Shown piece by piece: positions 45,645 to 56,035 of a DNA stretch of 64,000 bases. The translations under genes were made by a program, and so were the position numbers. The notes below the pieces were generated by a model that saw only the letters and a program-made list of their open reading frames with translations, did not search any database and was not told where the DNA came from. The stretch is from Amblyomma americanum (taxonomy: Eukaryota > Arthropoda > Arachnida > Ixodida > Ixodidae), in NCBI RefSeq assembly GCF_052857255.1, contig NC_135506.1, positions 78,042,324 through 78,106,323 of the forward strand, written 5' to 3'. Numbering within the stretch: the first letter of the stretch is position 1; each line of letters opens with the position of its first letter.

Positions 45645-45915
45645 GATTGGTTTTGAGGAAAGGAATTGACGCAGCAATGGTCTGACATATCTCGGTGGGC
45701 ACCCGCATCGCGCCGTTAAGGGAGAGATAAAGGAGGGAGTGACAGACTGTAGGAGGGAAGAGGTGCCGTATTGGAGGTCTCCGGAATAATTTCGACCACC
45801 TGCGAACTTTCAACGTTCCCTGACATCACACAGCACACGAGCGCCTTTCGCTCGGTTCAGGTGTCCAACGATTTATGAGACAGATACTGCGCCATTTCCT
45901 ATCCACAAAAACCCA
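45645..45915. mobile_element. SINE-II, minus-strand copy followed by plus-strand 3' end
   Basis: 45645-45850: GGATTGGTTTTGAGGAAAGG through AATAATTTCGACCACCTGCG to ACACGAGCGCC, minus strand. 45852-45915: CGGTTCAGGTGTCCAACGAT, TTATGAGACAGATACTGCGC, plus strand. An ATT triplet run (45919-45935) follows. Confidence 0.7.
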
Positions 45916-45941
45916 TAATTATTATTATTATTATTTCGTCT

Positions 45942-46025
45942 CCATCGAAACACGCCCACCGCGATCGGAATCGACCCGTGTACACTGACTCAGTAGACGG
46001 GCGCCCTAGCCACTGGGCTAATGCG
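45942..46025 (-). mobile_element. tRNA-like head of a SINE
   Basis: Reverse strand: A box region GCCCAGTGGCTAGGGC, a B-box-like GGGTCGATTCCGATC, then GGTGGGCGTGTTTCGATGGAG. The SINE body beyond is absent. Confidence 0.6.
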
Positions 46026-46129
46026 GCGGATAACTCGGCTTAGAGGTGTACAGCTAGGCTGTAAAACTGTAAGTGGATGGTTCACATTCTTTAGGATGTG
46101 GAGCGATGTGGCTGTAATACAAAAAGAAA

Positions 46130-46385
46130 TGGACTGCGCTGCTATGGAAGGGATAAAGGAGGGACTAAGAAAAGAAAGGATGAAAGAGGTGCCTGTAGTA
46201 GTGGTTGGCTCAGGAATAATTTCTGTCACCTGGGAATCTAACGTGCACTGACATCGCACAGCGCACGGGTGCCTTAGCGTTTCGCCTGAATTGAAATGCG
46301 GCCGCCGCGGTCAGGTTTGAACTCGGGAACTCCAGGTTCGAACCCGGAATATCCGAACCCGGGTTCGAACCCGGAGTTCGTTCCT
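46130..46385 (-). mobile_element. SINE-II with repeated B-box-like sequences
   Basis: Minus-strand body (GGATAAAGGAGGGACTAAGA, AACGTGCACTGACATCGCAC, AGCGCACGGGTGCCTTAGCG) continues to the head. There GTTCGAACCCGG occurs twice (about 46337 and 46363), the second within CCGGGTTCGAACCCGG, a perfect 16-bp palindrome. Confidence 0.75.
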
Positions 46386-46389
46386 TCAG

Positions 46390-47240
46390 CGAGTTTTTCA
46401 GGGAGGGCTCGGATCTCATTTCACAGCATTACCAAACATTTTAGGCAGGTGAGGCGCGTTTATTTCACTCCAGACAAATCTTTCAACTAAGGCGTAGTCT
46501 TCAAGCGCGCCCGGTTCTAAGCCTTCTCTGCTAGCGCATATAGGTATATCCTAACCAGCATAGCCCACAGTGTAAGCGCTCAGGCATTCGAGCCACTTGT
46601 GATCACATCCTATGAGATTCCAGGAAAGAACCGAAATTGAAAATTGGTTTTTGTGGAAAGGAAGTGTCGAGGCAACACTCACATATCTCGGTGGACACCC
46701 GAACCACACAGTAAGGGAGGTGATAAACGAGGGAGTTAACAAGAAGCGCCTTATTGGAGGTCTCCGGAATTATTTACACCATCTGGGGATCTTTAACGTG
46801 CACTGACATCGCACAGCACACGGGCGCCTCTTGCGTTTCACCTCCTCCGCCGGATTTATTGAAGTTCATTCTCTAGAGCAATGGTAGGCCGTGCTGACCA
46901 GCTTGGGCTTAATTAAGTCTGGATCATTGAATGGGCCGACCAGGCCGCCAAAAACCATGGGCTAACGGCCACATAGCATGTCTCTCCTGCAGCCGGCTCT
47001 TTTCGACGAAATAATTGTTTTGAATTAAGTATATTACAGCAAAAGCGATTACAGGTTTGCTACGTTATATAAACCTGACAGGGTGCCTTCCTCGCTGCTG
47101 GCCTAAAGGCCTAGCCAGTAAAACATTCAATACCGGGAAATGAAAGACGCAGTGAGTTTATCACATCTTAGTGGACACCTCAACCATGCCGTGAGTTAAG
47201 GGAGTTAGAGGTGCGCTCCGGAATAGCTTTTCATTTACTG
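46390..47240. repeat. Dispersed repeat Y, copy 1
   Basis: Collinear with 55375-56035: AGGGAGG, GCTAGCGCATA, CAGTGTAAGCGCTC, ATTCGAGCCACTT, GATCACATCCT, GAAAGAACCG, GGGCCGACCAG, GGCTAA-GGCCA, CCAGCTCTTTTCGACGAAAT-like, AAAGCGATTA, GTGCCTTCCTCG, CCAGTAAA, ATACCGGGAA, CACGCCGTGAGTTAAGG-like. A SINE-II (46635-46848) interrupts this copy between GAAAGAACCG and CCTCCGCCGG. Confidence 0.8.
46635..46848 (-). mobile_element. SINE-II inserted in repeat Y
   Basis: GAAAATTGGTTTTTGTGGAA, CTCGGTGGACACCCGAACCA, GGTCTCCGGAATTATTTACA and GGGGATCTTTAACGTGCACT, ending CGGGCGCCTCTTGCGTTTCA without the tRNA-like head. The related copy of Y at 55640 reads straight from GAAAGAACCG into CCTCCGCCGG, giving the empty site. 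Confidence 0.8.
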
Positions 47241-47248
47241 CGAATGTT
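47140..47248 (-). mobile_element. SINE-II fragment at the end of repeat Y
   Basis: GACGCAGTGAGTTTATCACA, TCTTAGTGGACACCTCAACC and ATGCCGTGAGTTAAGGGAG, then GAGGTGCGCTCCGGAATAG: a diverged SINE-II 3' part. The same fragment ends repeat Y copy 2 (from 55943), so it was part of Y before duplication. Confidence 0.6.
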
Positions 47249-47429
47249 CAAAACTTTATGAACGCAATGTGTTAATGAGCGGTGTTTTCATGAATGTGAC
47301 AGAAGTCGACTCCAGTCGCATCATTCAGAGAGAGTACAAGACGTGGAAAAAGAGAGTAAAGGGTGAGTCAGGCCTTTCTTTCAAAAAACCTGCTCTTTCC
47401 CTGAAAAGAAGAACTAGAGTGAACGTTTC

Positions 47430-48935
47430 TCGCATTCATGTAACCGCGACTGTATATTAAGAGATTTCACTATAACAATCAGTATATCCGCGCACCTATC
47501 GTCGACAGGCCTGCATTTTTCCTTATTAATGTTTTTGCTGTCGCCAAACCGTTTCCATTGGTTTTTATGGCAGTCGTAACTGCTCGATGCAAGCCATCGC
47601 AAACTTCGAAAGAAATATCTTGCTACAGATCGAAAAAATGGACCATTACGCTCAATATTTCCATAATAAAAATTTTGGTCCAAGAATGCTGGACATGTAT
47701 GTGCTTCTGTGGTCAAGTCGATGCCTTGGTCGGGCTTTGAGGTATTTGGCGGTAATGTCCACCAGCAGAAAACCGTGATTTCGCACGATTTTTCGTGCTC
47801 ATGAATACTAAATAGCCAGCCAATATTTTTCGCTTCATGAGTTCGTTGGTTTCGCCTATCGAACAAATCCGATGGATACCGTTGAATTGCACCTTGAACA
47901 GCTGCCGCTTATCTTAACCATACATTCAGCTTCATTCAGTAAGGTGCCTCTATGGACCCTAATGTCGTGTAAAACCAGGGCATTACCATAATTGCTCCTT
48001 GAAGGCGGCAGCAACCACATCTGAAGCGGTGTTCGCACCTGCTCTACCTATGACAACCTCCCTCGTATTTCGCACATGAAGGGATCAAGGTGCGGGTAGC
48101 GTTCCATTTACTGCGAATGTTCAAAACTTCCGCAGAAATTGCAAGAGAGACGCATTTGCCTGAGACGCCGCAATGGCTCAGTGATTTCAATGCCAGGCTG
48201 CAAAACAAAAGAGTTTAGTGCGATCCTGGCCCTCGGCGGTCGCATTGCGATGGAGGCGAAATGATAGAGTCTCGTGTACAGTGTGATGTCGCCGCACGTT
48301 AAGAACTCTAGTCGGTCAAGATTTCCGCAGCCCTCTACTACGGCGTCTTTTAAAGCCTGAGTCACTTCAGGACTTCGAACCCCATAAAATCAGGCTTTTA
48401 AAAGCTCACGTCATCATAAAGAAGGCCCCTCGGAAAAGTCAAGCGCTTCCTATGAATCTCTTGCACCTCAGTGAAAGCATACTGCCGAACAGTAACTACG
48501 TTTCTTGCCCTAGAGTCCTCAGAAACGTTCACGCACTCTCAAACTCAAGCGAAGTATCATGCTAATTCCAGCACTCACCTTTCAGTGGCCGTCACCGAGA
48601 CTACCCTGGGTGATGGGCAGGAAGACGTGAATGTGGGTACCTCCGTTGTCCTCCGATGAGATTAAGTCGAACGGCGAACACTGCAGCGCAGAACATCGAC
48701 CACCTTATTAGTTTGAAGCTCAGCGACGACTGAACCACGAACAAAAGAACCAACGCTCGCCAAGAACCGGCGTTGCTCCCGCACGTGCCTCGCGCTTTCT
48801 CCGTGTTCGAATATTCGTCGCGAGTGAGTGAGTGCGTGATTATAAATGGAAAGGGGAAGGCACGAGCTTGTCTAGTCTACTGGTGGATCAACCACCACAC
48901 CCACTGCCGGCGTGCCGATAGAAGTAGGGAGGGGA
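47430..48935. repeat. Dispersed repeat X, copy 2
   Basis: Collinear with X copy 1 over almost its full length: AAGAATGCTGGACATGTATG, CATTCAGCTTCATTCAG, GACCCTAATGTCGTG, ATCAAGGTGCGGGTAGCG, SINE-I, one unit of the 265-bp segment, CACGAGCTTGTCTAG, CCACTGCCGGCGTGCCGATA. LINE-B starts shortly after its end. Confidence 0.75.
48160..48395 (+). mobile_element. SINE-I inside repeat X (copy 2)
   Basis: GCCGCAATGGCTCAGTGATT (A box), GGTCGCATTGCGATGGAGGC, GAAATGATAGAGTCTCGTGT, CAGCCCTCTACTACGGCGTC, AAAGCCTGAGTCACTTCAGG, ending CCCCATAAAATCA. The B box is decayed. Confidence 0.8.
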
Positions 48936-48969
48936 GCGGGTGAAACGAGAAGACGGGGCAGTAGCACGA

Positions 48970-50997
48970 AACCGCTTGAGGAGGCCGGTGTGGGCGGGAG
49001 CCTTTCGCGATACGCTCACGGCGTCCTGATCGGGCGCACCATGCGCGTACGAGTGGGGGGTAATCTCGCCAAGCCTCGTCCGGTGGACATGGGCGTGGCG
49101 CAGGGCTCTGTCTTATCACCATTTCTGTTTAACGTGACCATGTCGGTGGTGCCGGCCTCCCTCCCTACGAGCGGCCATCACGTGTACATGTCCATATATG
49201 CAGTCCACATAGCTCTGTGGTGTCGGGGAACACCGGGCGAGGCGCTCCGCATGCAGGGTTGCCTTCAGAGAGCTCTGACCACAATCGATGCCAGCTTGCG
49301 CGGCATTGGTCTGTCGCTGAGCGCGGACAAATCGGTGGACATGGCCTGCGTTTCGCGCTCGCGCGTGCACCTAGCGCCGCTGTCAATAGACTGGACTCCA
49401 ATTCATTGGCGTAAATCGGTGCGGTACCTTGGCCTGGACATCGACTGGCGCCTTTTTTTTCGTCCCGTGGCGAACAAGGCCTTTCTGCAGATGAAGAGGA
49501 TCACCGCCGCCGAGCACAAGCTTACCGCTCGAGGCCAGGGCTCCTCCCAGAAAGCTGCGCTGCGGCTATACAATGCCGCAGCTTCGGGGGCGGTACTCTA
49601 TGCGCTGCCGCTCGACACGGTGCGCAAGCCGTGCTGGAAGAAACTCGAGCTCCAGCATCGCAAGTCCCTGCGCGTGTGCCTAGGCCTGCCCAAAAACTCG
49701 CAGTGCGCCGCAACGTTGGCCGAGGCAGCAGCGTGGCCACTTGAGCTCCAGGCAGCGCGCAGGGCCCTGAATCATATCGACCGCCTTCACCGCGCACCGG
49801 ACGGCGGCTCGACTCGATGCGATGCTGCAGCGTATGCGCTCGCACCCGCGCTCACGAATGGGCGTGGCGCTGCCCAAGTATGAGCAATTGACAAGGCCCA
49901 CCCCCCTACGGCTCCTGCGCGCCCTGACCTGCTGCCTCGGAGGTACAGCGAGAGATCGTCGGCATTGCGGGAAAGCGGAGTACACCCCTCTGTGGTGTGC
50001 AGCAGCTGGCCAGAGCCGTCATGCACGAGGAGCTCCAGGACCATCTCCTCGTGTACACCGACGGGTCAGTGGCCCGCGACAGTTCTCCCTTGCATCGGCG
50101 GCTACTATCCCCGTCATGCGACTGCACAGCCAGCAACACGCAACCTTCCTGGGCTCCTCCACCACGAAGGAGTTGATGGAGATCCGGCTCAGGCTGGACC
50201 TGCTGCTCACCCTCGGCCCTCCGCCGCCCATGAGTGCTCTGCTGTGCGACTCCCGCGCCGCCCTCAGCCGCCTGCAGTCTAACGGCCGCGGTACCCCACT
50301 AGTGGGAGAAATTCGCTCGCGCATCGAGCGCCTCGCGCAGAAAGGATGAGCCGTGTGTACAGAGTGGGTGCCCGGTCACTGCGGCATCACCGGAAGCGAA
50401 GAAGCTGACGACTTCGCGACCGCTCCGCATCAACTGCCTGCCAGCGATCTGCCCCATGCGTTGAAGGATGTGCGTGAGACCATCCACGACTACTTCCGAA
50501 AGCAGCACCCCGACCCACGCAACGCAGGAGGTGAGCGCATTGACAGTATCTCCGGCTGTCGCGCACTTATCCTCCGCGCGCGCATTGGCTGCTTTTGGCC
50601 CGGGGAACGACGGGAGCGTCACGGAATCGCGACGAGTGATGTGTGTGACGGCTGCGGTGCAGTGGAAACACTAGAACACCTGCTCCTTCACTGCGCCGCG
50701 TTCGCCCATGCTCGTCGCGATATGCTTGCGGTCTATAAGGCGCTGGGCATACTACCAGACTCCCTCAAGACGCTATTGTCGCCGCAGGGCAGTGAGCGCA
50801 CTCGTGAGCGAACCTTGCTGAGCCTCTGCACTCCTCGAACACACGGGCTTGACGACCCGTCTGTTCTCCGCCAGGTAGTTACACGCAGTGACCGAACGCT
50901 CCGCGAGTTCTACCTTGAACGAATAATAACTGGACGCCCCACTCCAGTTGTAGCGAACATGGTGCTGTGCGCGTGTGTTTTAATTCCTCCAAAATGA
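48970..50997 (+). pseudogene. LINE-B polyprotein C-terminal half: RT palm/thumb, RNase H, zinc knuckle
   Basis: The RT is seen in GRTMRVRVGG, MGVAQGSVLSPFLFNVTMS, LSADKSVDMA and VRYLGLDIDWRL. The catalytic YADD is changed to YAVH. From 49822 the frame shifts. RNase H residues remain in pieces: YTDGS (about 50054, yet another frame), TTKELMEIRL, LLCDSRAAL, then after TGA 50347-50349 EWVPGHCGITGSEEADDFA. The last part has CDGCGAVETLEHLLLHC (zinc knuckle) and ends at TGA 50995-50997. Dead by point mutation, frameshift and stop as well as 5' truncation. Confidence 0.85.
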
Positions 50998-51240
50998 ACT
51001 AATCACGCGAACAACCTGGACGCATTTCCTATTGTGTAAATAGTTTGTATATATTACTTCTCCCCCGGTTCTCTCTTCCTGTCCCCTAACCTATTTCATT
51101 TCTTTTCTCCTTTCTGCCTGCTATCTTGTATGTCCGCTGCTCCACCTCAGGTGCTTCAGTGTCGTGGCAGATGCCGGGGCTGTTAAATATATTTTCCTTC
51201 CTTTTTACTATTATTTTAATAAATAAACTACTACCACTAC
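48970..51240 (+). mobile_element. LINE-B: 5'-truncated non-LTR retrotransposon with RNase H
   Basis: Begins in the middle of the RT and runs through an RNase H domain, a zinc knuckle and a 3' UTR of about 240 bp to AATAAATAAACTACTACCAC. GC-rich compared with its surroundings. The combination of RT, RNase H and CCHC knuckle places it in the I/R1/LOA assemblage. A piece of the same 3' UTR lies inverted at 33846-34075. Confidence 0.85.
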
Positions 51241-51245
51241 CGCGA

Positions 51246-51455
51246 AACTGCTCGGCTGATAACCCAAAAAACGCGGGTTCGATTACGGCCGTGGCGATCA
51301 AATTTCGATCGAGCCGAAAAGCCAGAGGCCGATGTCCTTTGCGATGTCACTGCACGCTATTTAACTCCAGGCGGTCGAGATTTCCGGAACCCTCTACTAC
51401 GGCGTTCCTCATAGCATAAGTCACTTTGGGACGTTAAACGCTTTAAAACCGAGCT
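51246..51455 (+). mobile_element. SINE-I inside repeat X (copy 3), head truncated
   Basis: Starts GCTCGGCTGATAACCC, has the B box GGGTTCGATTACGG, then GATCGAGCCGAAAAGCCAGA, GATTTCCGGAACCCTCTACT, CTCATAGCATAAGTCACTTT and GGGACGTTAAACGC. The A box is missing. Confidence 0.8.
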
Positions 51456-51990
51456 TTTTCCGGGCGTCACCAGTAGAAATTGTTCAGACATAGACGACCA
51501 GTATTTTGTGTCGATCTCTTGCACCTCAGTGACATCGTACCGGCTAACAGCAACTACGTTTCCAGACCTAAGGGCCTCATAAACGCCCTCGGAACTGGAC
51601 ACGCACTCTCATAATCAAGCAAAGCTTCGTGCTAATTCCAGCACTCACCTTTCTGTGGTCGTCACCGGCAATCGCTACCGTTCCTACCCTGAGTGCTGTG
51701 CGGGAAAACGTGAATGTGGGCACCCCCTTTGTCCTCCGATGAGATGAAGTCGAATGCGGAACACTGCAGCGAAAAACATCGACCGCCTTATTATTTTGAA
51801 GCCAATCGACGACTGAATCATGAACAAAAGAACCAATGCTCGCCAAGAACCGGCGTCACTCTCGCACATGCCTCACGCTTTCCCCGTGTTCGAATAGGGG
51901 TCGCGAGCACACCTCCTCTTCCTTTATAATACACGAATGCGGTGCACGTGCAGGCGACAGAGCACGAGCGCAAACCAGCGTTTGCACACA
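51246..51990. repeat. Dispersed repeat X, copy 3 (right part only)
   Basis: Starts inside SINE-I and continues CTCTTGCACCTCAGTGACAT, ACAGCAACTACGTTTCC, CGTGCTAATTCCAGCACTCA, CCTTTCTGTGGTCGTCACCG, GCGGAACACTGCAGCGAA, CGCTCGCCAAGAACCGGCGT, AATGCGGTGCACGTGCAG. Present directly after the LINE-B tail. Confidence 0.75.
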
Positions 51991-52029
51991 CACGGGAGCC
52001 TTAGCGTTTCGCTTCCATCAAAACTCAGC

Positions 52030-53525
52030 TGCAGCAGCGGCTGGGTTTCGAAGGAGCCTTGGGCATGTGGATCCAAGGAAGTAGGAAGTGCAGCCACACG
52101 ATCAGCCTGCTCCAAAAGTCAACGGAGCAGGTGAGTCGTATGATAACCAGGGTCTTCCAAAGAAGATACGGAATGATAGAAGCGGATACGATAAAACTGG
52201 TCAGAAGTCTGGTGGTCAGCAGTCGCCTACTCGCTCCCGTACCACCCCATGAACAAGCAAGAAAGAAAACAATCTGACACGCTCTTAAGAAAAGCATACA
52301 AGACAGCACTACACCTGCCAAGAAACGCGCCAAACGAAAAGCTGCTGCATCTGGGGCTCAGAACCACCTTCATCGATCTAGCGGAAGCATAGGTCAAGAC
52401 GCAGAAGCTCCGACTCCGAACGTCAGCCGCCGGCAGAGCACTCCTGAAGAGGGTAGGTTATGACATGGAAGAGTATTTTGATCGATCCGCCGATATACCC
52501 GACAACATCCGTAAAACCCTCCACGTCTGTCCTATACCAAAGAACATGGACCCGAATCTCCACGCGGCTAGAAGACAGGCGCAGGCAGATTATATGGAAC
52601 GCCATTTGGCTAAACTAGAAAACACATTGTACACGGACGCAGCGCTTTATCCGTGGGATAAACGCGCAATAATACTCAATGCCGCCGCAGCAGTCGTGGA
52701 TTAAGCCGGCAAACCGATCACTTACGCAACCCTACGGGACCACACGGTAGCAGAGGGGGAGGAAGTCGCCGTTGCACTAGCCGCGGCCGAATGGGTATCG
52801 GAAAAACAAATAACTGATCATATTAACAGACTCGAAATCCACATGAAGGAACTACGCGCAAGGTAGTCTGCAAGGCGGCCCTAAGAATCCTCCTCGAAAC
52901 AGGGCCCCCTGGCCAAAAAGTAACCCACAAGATACTGTGTATACCGGCACACACGGGGATAGCGGGAAACTCAAGAGTGGACAGATTAGTTTGCGAGATC
53001 ACGTTCCGAGCTGAGCTGTTGGAGACCCTAGAGAACCCTACCATAGTGGAGTCAGTATATGCGGAGCTGCTAAATTGCTACAGACGGCAGAGGCTGAAGT
53101 ACACTCCGCCACACAACTCATCAACACAACAAGAAACAGTGAACTAGCGGAGACTGCAAATAGGAACCTTCTTCAACCTATACAGTCTACACAAAATGTA
53201 CCCTACACCATTCAGAGACACATGCCCGTGGTGCGGGGCAACTCCCATGCTATACCACATTACATGGGAGTGCAAACGCACTTATGCATTCCACAAACTC
53301 AAAACCCCGAGTGCGGAGCAAGGGGAGGGTCTGCTCACCAGCACCGAGCTCACAGCCCAAAGGGCGCCTGTGAAGCATGCATGCGAAACAGCAAGACTCA
53401 GCGGAGCCCTAGAATAGGAGCCTGACCTTGCGAGAAGGCCAGACGCCAACGATGAAGGCGACGGCCCACCGCTAATCTCATTGAGATTTCAAAAAATGTT
53501 TTTTTCTCTCTCTCTCTCTCTCGAA
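52030..53525 (+). mobile_element. LINE-C: 5'-truncated non-LTR retrotransposon with RNase H
   Basis: From 52056: LGMWIQGSRKCSHTISLLQK, STEQVSRMITRVFQRRYGM, then the RT thumb in broken frames. EEYFDRSADIPDNIRKTLHV and AARRQAQADYMERHL lead into RNase H, where LYTDAALYPWDKRA shows the first catalytic Asp and GEEVAVALAAAEW a Glu-bearing helix. AGNSRVDRL is the last RNase H block. The knuckle is CPWCGATPMLYHITWECK (53240-53290), followed by RAPVKHACETARLSGALE. The element ends in TTTTTTTCTCTC and a TC run. At least six frame breaks. A family separate from LINE-B. Confidence 0.8.
53499..53522. repeat. TC microsatellite
   Basis: T-run followed by CTCTCTCTCTCTCTCTC. Forms the 3' tail of LINE-C and is followed directly by a SINE-II. 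Confidence 0.9.
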
Positions 53526-53770
53526 GGAGCCGAAACGCTAAGGCGCCCGTGTGCTCTGCGATGCCAGCGCACGTTAAAGATCCGCAGGTAGTGGAAGTTA
53601 TACCTGAGCCCTCCGCCACGGCACGTTTCCTCCATTCTTCTTTCAATCCCTCCTTTATTCCTTCGCTTACAGCGCGGCTCAGGTGTCAGCCTAATTGTGA
53701 GACATATTGCGCCATTTCCTTTCCGCAAAAACCCGGTCGCGGTGGCGTAGTGGTTAGGACGCTGGGCTAA
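53523..53770 (+). mobile_element. SINE-II copy followed by a tRNA-like head fragment
   Basis: 53523-53735: CGAAACGCTAAGGCGCCCGT through CTTACAGCGCGGCTCAGGTG to CATTTCCTTTCCGCAAAAAC, without head. 53737-53770: GGTCGCGGTGGCGTAGTGGT, TAGGACGCTGGGCTAATAAT is a separate head cut after the A box. Confidence 0.8.
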
Positions 53771-53782
53771 TAATATTAATAA

Positions 53783-54084
53783 TTGGTTTTTTGGGGAAAG
53801 GAAATGGCGCAGTATCTGTCTCACATATCGTTGGACACCTGAACCACGCCGTAAGGGACGGGAAAAGAGAAGGAGTGAAAGAGGAAAGGAAGAAGGAGGT
53901 GCCGTAGTGGAGGGCTCCGGAATAATTTCGACCACCTGGGGATCTTTAACGTGCACTGACATCGCACAGCACACGGGCGCCTTAGCGTTTCTCCTCCATA
54001 AAAACGCAGCCGCCGCGGTGGGGTTCGAACCCGGGAAATCTGGATCAGTAGTCGAGCGCCCTAACCATGAGCCACCGCGGCGGG
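53783..54084 (-). mobile_element. SINE-II, full length
   Basis: Nearly consensus: TTGGTTTTTTGGGGAAAGGA, AATGGCGCAGTATCTGTCTC, GTGCCGTAGTGGAGGGCTCC, CCACCTGGGGATCTTTAACG, GGGTTCGAACCCGGGAAATC (B box) and AACCATGAGCCACCGCGGCG (A box). Confidence 0.9.
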
Positions 54085-54393
54085 TGTGCGCTGGGCTACT
54101 GATCCGGAGTTCCCACGTTCGAACCCGACCGCTGCGGCTGCGTTTTATGGAGGCAAAACGGTAAGGCGCCCGTGTGCTGTGCGATGTCATTGCGCAATAA
54201 AGATCCCCAGGTGGTCGAAATTATTCCCGGAGCCCTTCACTACGCTCCCTCTTTCTTCCTTTCTTTTTTCACTCGCTCCTTTATCTCTTCTCTTACGGCG
54301 CGGTTCACGTGTCCAAAGATATATGAGACAGATATTGTGCCATTTATTTTCCCCCAAAACCAATTATTATTATTATTATTATTATTATTTTCT
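54084..54393 (+). mobile_element. SINE-II, near full length with TTA-repeat tail
   Basis: Starts in the head at GCTGGGCTACTGATCCGGAG, B box CACGTTCGAACCCGACCGCT, runs to CCCCCAAAACCAATTA, then a TTA triplet run (about 54364-54390). It abuts the previous copy head to head, forming a large imperfect inverted repeat. Confidence 0.85.
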
Positions 54394-54429
54394 GTCGCGG
54401 AGGCGAAAGGGTCCAGCAGCACGCCGGCA

Positions 54430-54520
54430 GCCGCGTTTCTCGAGACCTGAGAGAGAGAGAGAAAACTTTATTTCCACTAAAGAAGGGTTCCTGGATTCTT
54501 AGAAGGGCCAGGTGCCATTG
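54430..54520 (-). mobile_element. LINE 3' end with TC tail
   Basis: In reverse complement: GGCACCTGGCCCTTCTAAGA, ATCCAGGAACCCTTCTTTAG, TGGAAATAAAGTTTTCTCTC, then more CT. The AATAAAG followed by a TC run resembles the end of LINE-C. Only the 3' UTR is present. Confidence 0.5.
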
Positions 54521-54521
54521 A

Positions 54522-54822
54522 AAATTGGTTCTGGGGGAAAGGAAATGGCGCAGTATCTGCCTCGGATATCGGCGGACACATGAACCGCGCTTTAAGGGAA
54601 GCAATAAAGGAGGGAGCGAAAGAAGAAAGGGAGAAAGAGGTGCCGTATTGGAGGGCTCAGAAATAATTTCGACCACCTTTGGACCTTTAACGTGCACTGA
54701 TATCGCACAGCCCATGGGCGCCTTAGCGTTTCGCCTCCATCGAAACGCGGCGCCCGTGGTCGGCTTTGAACCCTGGAACTCAGTAGCCGAGCGCCCTAAC
54801 CACTGAGCCACCGCGGTGGCGC
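54522..54822 (-). mobile_element. SINE-II, full length
   Basis: AAAATTGGTTCTGGGGGAAA, GGAAATGGCGCAGTATCTGC, GAGGTGCCGTATTGGAGGGC, CATGGGCGCCTTAGCGTTTC, and the head with TGAGCCACCGCGGTGGCG. The B box region is altered (GGTCGGCTTTGAACCC). Confidence 0.85.
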
Positions 54823-54839
54823 AAAGCTGTCCCGTTAAA

Positions 54840-55160
54840 TGAAAACTGGTGGCGACGTCTTCGGCGCACTCGATGGTTCCCGCCTAGACGGCAGGGCCCG
54901 ATCTGTGCTTCCCATGCTTATGTTAAGGCAGCTTTTATAAGAGCTTCCGGAGGAGGAGCCTCCGGGCAGTGCTACCGCAGTGGATGCAGGTGGGATCTAT
55001 AAGGTTGGGGGAGATGTCGGCGTAAATCTGCGGGTTCGGTTAAGAATGGGTTTAAAGCTTTCTGAAAGCCACCTGTTGGTGTTTGGAGAATGACTTGGCC
55101 AAGTCTAGGCCAACTCCTTCGGGGCTGAGGAGGAGGTGGCAATAGTCTACAGCCAGTATA
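54840..55160 (-). mobile_element. Possible LINE C-terminal fragment
   Basis: One minus-strand frame reads ISPNLIDPTCIHCGSTARR, like the start of a LINE zinc knuckle (CxxCG). No other domain is readable. Weak. Confidence 0.3.
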
Positions 55161-55374
55161 CTCCCGCTGGCATTATATTCAGCGATTTAAAATTGGCCGT
55201 TCACTATTTTGGCAGGGATAATACATTGCTCCGCATCCTAAATAATGCAAACCGTCCACTTAACAGCGTTTGCATTAAGTTGTGCCTCCGCTAACTCTGA
55301 GAATCCTGGGAACGAGGCAGCTCGAAATGTAGTCCGAGGTTTCGTTGTCCGGCTAGTGGGCTCGGCGACTCCTC

Positions 55375-56035
55375 CGCATTTTTTGAGGGAGGTCTTGACC
55401 TCATTTGACGGCAATGTGTTGTATTTAGGAAGGAGAGGAGCGTTTATCCAACCCCCCCGGCCCCCAGCCCAGAAAATCTTTAGAACCGAGGAAACAATGT
55501 GATTCGTTTTCAAGACCGCTTAGTCGTTTTTAAACCCTTCGCTGCTAGCGCATATGTTTTTCTCGCCACTATAATCCCCAGTGTAAGCGCTCTGGTTATT
55601 CGAGCCACTTATGATCACATCCTGTGAGACTGCAAGAAAGAACCGCCTCCGCCGGATTGCTAGTGCGTTGAGCGGCCGTGCTGGCCAACTCAGACAGGAT
55701 GCAAGGCTGGCTGACTGAGTGGGCCGACCAGATCGCCAACAGCCATAGGCTAAGGGCCATGCGACATTACTCCTGTAACCAGCTCTTTTCGACGAAATAA
55801 ATGTTTTTCGATAAAGTTCAGTACTGCTAAAGCGATTAAAGCTTTACCACGTGATATATTACAAACCATACAGGGCGCCTTCCTCGGTGCTGGCCAAGGA
55901 GCCTTACCAGTAAATGACATAGTACCGGGAATTGAAAGGCGTAGCGACTGTCTCACCTGTTAGCGGACACCTAAACCACGCCGTGAGTTAAGGAATGTAG
56001 GAGAAAGTTAAAAAAATAAGTACACCAATGGAGAT
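55375..56035. repeat. Dispersed repeat Y, copy 2
   Basis: Collinear with 46390-47240 but without the inserted SINE-II: GAAAGAACCG joins CCTCCGCCGG directly at about 55640-55655. It ends with the same SINE-II fragment. Confidence 0.8.

Noticed and set aside
49522..50324. Several long minus-strand frames opposite LINE-B
   Set aside because: GC-rich coding DNA leaves the opposite strand open. The plus strand carries clear RT and RNase H motifs.
54366..54393. CRISPR-like or regulatory meaning of triplet runs (also 45919, 56846)
   Set aside because: Simple TTA/ATT microsatellites at SINE tails.
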